From NCBI RefSeq assembly GCF_034190915.1, contig NW_026947492.1:18319501-18383500 (forward strand): 64,000 nt of DNA. Reading direction: 5' to 3'. The stretch is from Cavia porcellus. Its lineage: Eukaryota; Chordata; Mammalia; Rodentia; Caviidae. The notes beneath the pieces are model-generated. The model had not been told where the DNA came from, made no database searches, and saw only the letters and a program-made list of their open reading frames with translations. The position numbers were made by a program, and so were the translations under genes. Position 1 is the stretch's first letter, and every line of letters begins with the position of its first letter. This document shows positions 59,851-64,000 of the stretch, one piece after another.

Positions 59851-62570
59851 TGAATAATCCTATATCAGTGAGATTGAAAATGTAACTGAAAACTAGCCCA
59901 CAAAGAAAATCCAGTACTTAATGGACTCACTGATGAATTCTACAAGAACTCTAGAGAAAAGTTATTGCCAATACTCCTAAAATTCTTTAATGAAATTAAA
60001 AAGGAAACAGTATCCCTAATTCATTCCTGGAGGCAAGTATTACCCTGATACCAAAACTAGAAGCCAATGTCCCTACTGAACATGCATCCAAAAATCCTCA
60101 ATAAGATACTAGCAAACGAAATGTATCAATTCCTCAAGATTGTACACAATGACCAAGAGTGATTCATCCCAGGAATACAGGGATGGTTCAACATATGCAA
60201 ATGAATAATATATATATAATATACCATAGAAACAGAGCCAAAGACAAAAATTAAAGGATCATCTAAACAGTGAAAGAAAAAAACTTTTGACAAAGTCCAA
60301 CAGCCATTCATGATAAAAAAAAAAAACTCTTCAGAAAACTGGAATAGATGATATTTACCTCAATCTGATAAAAGCCATCTATGACAAAGCAACAGCCAGC
60401 ATCATACAAACTGGACAGAAACTGAAAGCTTTCATTATAAAATCAGGAACAAGAAAGGATGTCCACCATCACCACTCCTACTCAATATAGTTCTGGAAAC
60501 ATTGACTACAGACATTAGATAAGAAACAGAAATAAAAGGAATTAGGATAGGAAAGGAAGAAGTTAAATTTTCATTATTCACAGATGAGATGAAACCCTAC
60601 ATAAAAGACCCCAAAAACTCCACCAAAAACTTCTACATCTAATAACCAAAAACAAGTCAATACCTAAGAATCAATAGCATTGTGGTACAAAAACCACAAA
60701 CTCACTGAGAGAAATTCGTGAAAACATATCCTTCACAGTAGTGTTCAAAACAGTAAAATACTTAGGAATCAATCTAACAAAAGAAATAAAAGATCTATAC
60801 ATTGAAAAGTACTGTACTCTGAAAAGAACATTGAAGAGCATATCAGAAAATGGAAAGCTATCCCTTGCTCATGGATAGGAAGAAACAACATAGTGAAAAT
60901 GGCCATACTCCCATAATTGTTATGCAGATTTCATGTAATCTAAATCAAAATACCATTAGGGTATCTCACTCAAGGAGAGAAAACATTCCTCAAATTCAAT
61001 TGGAACCAGAAGAGAATAGCAAAAACAATTCTGGGCCACAAAAGAAAAGCAGGAGGCATCACAATCTCTGACTTGAAATTATAGTACAATTATATTACAA
61101 TCAACATAGTATTGGCAAAAAAGCAGACCTGGGGATCAATGGAATATATTAGAAGATACAGACACAGTTCCAAACACAATCAACCACCTCACCTTTAACA
61201 AAGCAACCAAGCAAGATGACAGGCAGAAAGATAGCCTCTTTAATAAACTGTGCCGAAAAAACTGGTTCTCTACATGCTAAAGACTACACCTAGAACCACG
61301 CCAGTACTAAGCACTAAAGTCAAAATGGAACAAAGATCTAAATATTAAAACAGAAACTCTAAGCCTACTGGGACAGAAGGTAAGTAGTTATCTTGAAGAC
61401 ATAGGTGTAGGCAGAGAGTTTATGAACAAAACCCAAAGTGTATGGGAGGTACTTCAAAGAATCGACAGCTTAGGTCTCTTCTCATTAAAAAGCTTTTGGA
61501 CAGCAAAAGAAATCATCAGGGTGAAAAGACAGCCCACAGAGTGGGAAATAACTTTTAGTTAATTATCCCTCAGAGAAACGACTTCTATCTAGAGTATAAA
61601 GGTTGACAAAAATCAGACTCCCCCAAATTCAAAGACCCAATCCAGAAATGGGCACCTGAGATGAATGCACACTTCTCTGATGAAGAAATACAAATGCAAA
61701 CAAAAATATTAAAATACGTTCAACATCATTGGTTATCAGAGATGAAAATTAAAACATTGAGATTCCACCTCACTCCAGAAAGAATGACTATCATTCAGAA
61801 ATCAACTAATAACTAATGCTTTATGGGCTGTGTTAAGAGAGGAACTCTTCTCCACTGTTGGTGGGAGTATACACTGGTGCAACTCTGTGGAAATCAGTAT
61901 GGAGATCTCTCCAAAAGCTATGATTAAAGGTCCTATTGTGCAGAGATTTTCCCCTTCTAGGGATCTTCCCAGAAGAATTTAAAACATCATACCACATAGA
62001 TATATGTGCAACCATATTTGTAGTACCTAAGTCATGGAAATAACCCAAATGCCCATCAAATGAGGAATGGATTAAAAAAATGTGGTATCCTTTACAATGG
62101 AGTACTATTTGGCCATTAAGAAGAATAAAGTTGAGACTTATAGATAAATGCATAACTTGAGACCATACTTATAAGCAAAGTAAATCAAACTCACATGAAA
62201 GCATCATATTGTCTCTTTGGTGTGAGAAATTGAAAGAGTATATAAGGTCTAAACTGTACAATAGGTATTGTGAAATGGGAAGAAACTGTTTAAAAGGCAA
62301 ACGGAATGAAAATGGAGAAAAGGGAAGTGAAGGAAGGGAAAAGGAAGAAAAATTGTAAGTTATTTATTCTATTAGTGCTTCTCAGTTCACAGTAAAAGAA
62401 TGTCTGTGTTAATATCAATTGTAAAATTTTTATGCCCATATATTGTACTTTGAGTAACTACCTTAATTATACTGATACGAATATATTGTTATTCTACAAT
62501 TATTTTGTTATGAATATTTTACCCTTTTTCCATAAAAGAGAAAAAGTGTAAAATAAAAAATTGAATGAAT
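58085..62570 (+). mobile_element. Degraded L1 (ORF1 3' end + ORF2 + 3' UTR)
   Basis: The 5'-truncated element starts inside ORF1: 58099-58134 encodes PRHIIIKIPEIQ, the same block found in the intact HAL1-type ORF1. FQLRLMYPEKLSCRINGG follows further on. From about 58550 an ORF2 remnant begins (ITINVNGHNSPIKRNRLAEW, endonuclease N-terminus). The reverse-transcriptase part is visible around 60,360-60,620, with a FTDE-type sequence where the catalytic FADD should be. Many stops and frameshifts break it. The 3' end has a purine-rich UTR (62275-62350) and an A-rich finish near 62,555. It cannot encode a functional ORF2p. Confidence 0.85.
59819..59848. repeat. (AT)n microsatellite inside the L1
   Basis: Fifteen AT units expanded within the degraded ORF2. 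Confidence 0.95.
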
Positions 62571-62857
62571 AGAAAATGATTCAAATAGCACAGGATTTTT
62601 GAAAACTCTTTTGAAGAACATATTAATGACAGCACACATAGAAAACACATATGTTATTCAAGGAAATGTTTTCTATCCTCTTCTTAAAATCTAACTATCT
62701 TTAACCAAACTTCATTAATACTGTTATCCTTGGATCCTGTGTAAACTCAAGCTCAGGTGTCAATGAACAATGCTCTCACTCCAATTTATGCCTGTTGCTT
62801 CAGATGTTATGTAAATTCCTCTCAAATTTTCAGAGGCCTCTACTATATTTGATCAAA

Positions 62858-62937
62858 ATCTACAGGGAAATGCCTGGCAAGTGCGAGGTTGTGAGTTCAA
62901 TCCCCAGTACCACAAAAAACAAAAGATCTACTGGGAA
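62858..62937 (+). repeat. 5'-truncated ID-type SINE with target-site duplications
   Basis: AATGCCTGGCAAGTGCGAGGTTGTGAGTTCAATCCCCAGTACC plus an A-rich tail is the 3' half of an ID element. ATCTACAGGGA (from 62858) and ATCTACTGGGA (from 62926) are likely one-mismatch target-site duplications. Confidence 0.85.
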
Positions 62938-64000
62938 AAATTAAAGATCTGTCCAATTTCCCAGAGGAAGAGTATACACTATTCACATGTACAGATTTGA
63001 ATTTATGGACAGTATATATGAAATGATGTATAACACTCCTCCATTTCCAATATTCCTAGAACCATTTTTCTTCCTGTTGCTTACCTAATTACTAAATGAA
63101 ATATAATTTTGTCATGTTTTAATTTTGACCTATTCTTACTTGACATGTTTAGTAAGTAATCATTTGTGTTCGATTTTTAAAATTTATAATAATGCAAATA
63201 GTTAATCTTATAAAGTACTTAATATAAGCCAAACACTACATATTTGTATAACACTTATTTCTAAGCAAAATAGATTCTGTTGTTATATTCATTATGCAAA
63301 TTAGGAGACAGAATCTTACAGAGGTTGATAATTTTCTAACCCTCCTCAAAATGACAACACCAAGAAGCAAATCCAAATTAGCTTAATCTAACCACCAAAT
63401 TCTTTGTCATAGATAATTTACTTATTTTTACCCCGTGTACAATGACTTAATGCTTTTGCCATAGGTATACAATTCAAATTTCAATGAGACTCAAAAATAA
63501 CTTCCCAAATTCTCTCCTTGTGCCATCTGCCCCCAAATAGCAATTACTCCATTTGATTAGAAGAGATAGATTTTACTCTGTTCTGGTCAAATGATGAGCA
63601 TGTTCCTTCCTGCTTTTAAGGCCATAGCTTTTCTTCTTCTCCCACCTCCTTCTATCCTGACTTTGTGAATGCAAAACCCATGGAAAACACTGGCATGGTA
63701 CACATTTAAACAAAAGCTGAAATTTACACTATGTGGAACAGTATATTTTCACATTAACTTGTGCTGTATCTTTATCCTCACTACCTGAGAGAGAGAATTG
63801 TTTTCCTATTTCACAGAATAAAAACATTGGTCAGAAAGATAAAATTTGTACTAATTATGGGGCAGTTTGGGGAGAATAATTTATGACTCAGAGATAAACA
63901 ACCCTGGGAGAAAATTACAATGAAAGGAAGAAATCATAGCCGAGTCTTGTATGTCTAATCTAACCCCAAGCAACAAAATGAAGGCCCTCGAAGCATTTTT
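62938..64000. other. Intergenic, no gene; possible MIR-like segment
   Basis: A weak antisense MIR-like stretch lies about 63285-63400 (ATGCAAATTAGGAGACAGAATCTTACAGAGG). Nothing else is supported up to the window end. Confidence 0.4.

Noticed and set aside
1..64000. CRISPR arrays, operons, phage or plasmid features
   Set aside because: Nothing of this kind is seen. The window is mammalian chromosomal DNA; its direct repeats are microsatellites, SINE target-site duplications or local duplications.

Overview
This window is mammalian nuclear DNA, most likely from a rodent. It is AT-rich, gene-poor and full of interspersed repeats. The repeats include B1-type (7SL-derived) SINEs, tRNA-derived ID-type SINEs whose tail ends in a 'GGTACC' block before poly(A), MaLR-type LTRs, MIRs and several generations of L1. 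B1 plus ID points to Rodentia. The ID variant does not look like the mouse/rat consensus, so a non-muroid rodent is possible, but I cannot name the species from sequence alone.

The protein-coding content is an olfactory receptor (OR) subcluster of the OR8B type, which in human lies on 11q24. From left to right there are four OR8B loci. (1) A broken OR8B2/OR8B3-like pseudogene lies at 1190-2097 (-), with a 130-bp copy of part of it about 1.1 kb away. (2) An intact OR8B4-like gene lies at 14867-15793 (+). (3) A second intact OR8B4-like gene lies at 29504-30430 (-). (4) An intact OR8B8-like gene lies at 45419-46363 (-). All are single-coding-exon class II OR genes, and each has a plausible 3' splice site shortly upstream of its ATG, as expected for ORs with non-coding 5' exons.

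The two OR8B4-like genes sit in the arms of a large inverted duplication, about 11.23-16.75 kb and 28.57-33.92 kb. The mirror positions sum to about 45.3 kb throughout. The spacer is about 11.8 kb. An ID SINE with 13-bp target-site duplications sits only in the left arm, so it postdates the duplication. The spacer holds an old minus-strand L1 that has been split by a much younger insertion.

That younger insertion (23629-26725, minus strand) is the most unusual item. It is a complete L1-derived element of about 3.1 kb with a GC-rich 5' UTR, an uninterrupted 338-codon L1 ORF1, no detectable ORF2, a 3' region built of diverged tandem units, a short poly(A) and exact 13-bp target-site duplications. 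This is the architecture of a HAL1 ('half-L1') non-autonomous retrotransposon. It appears recent and still able to encode ORF1p.

The right half (34-64 kb) holds one OR gene, a MaLR-type LTR element, MIRs, more ID SINEs, L1 3' fragments and a degraded L1 with ORF1-end and ORF2 remnants (about 58.09-62.57 kb). Long stretches hold nothing I can recognise. There is no prokaryotic content, CRISPR array, operon or functional tRNA/rRNA gene.
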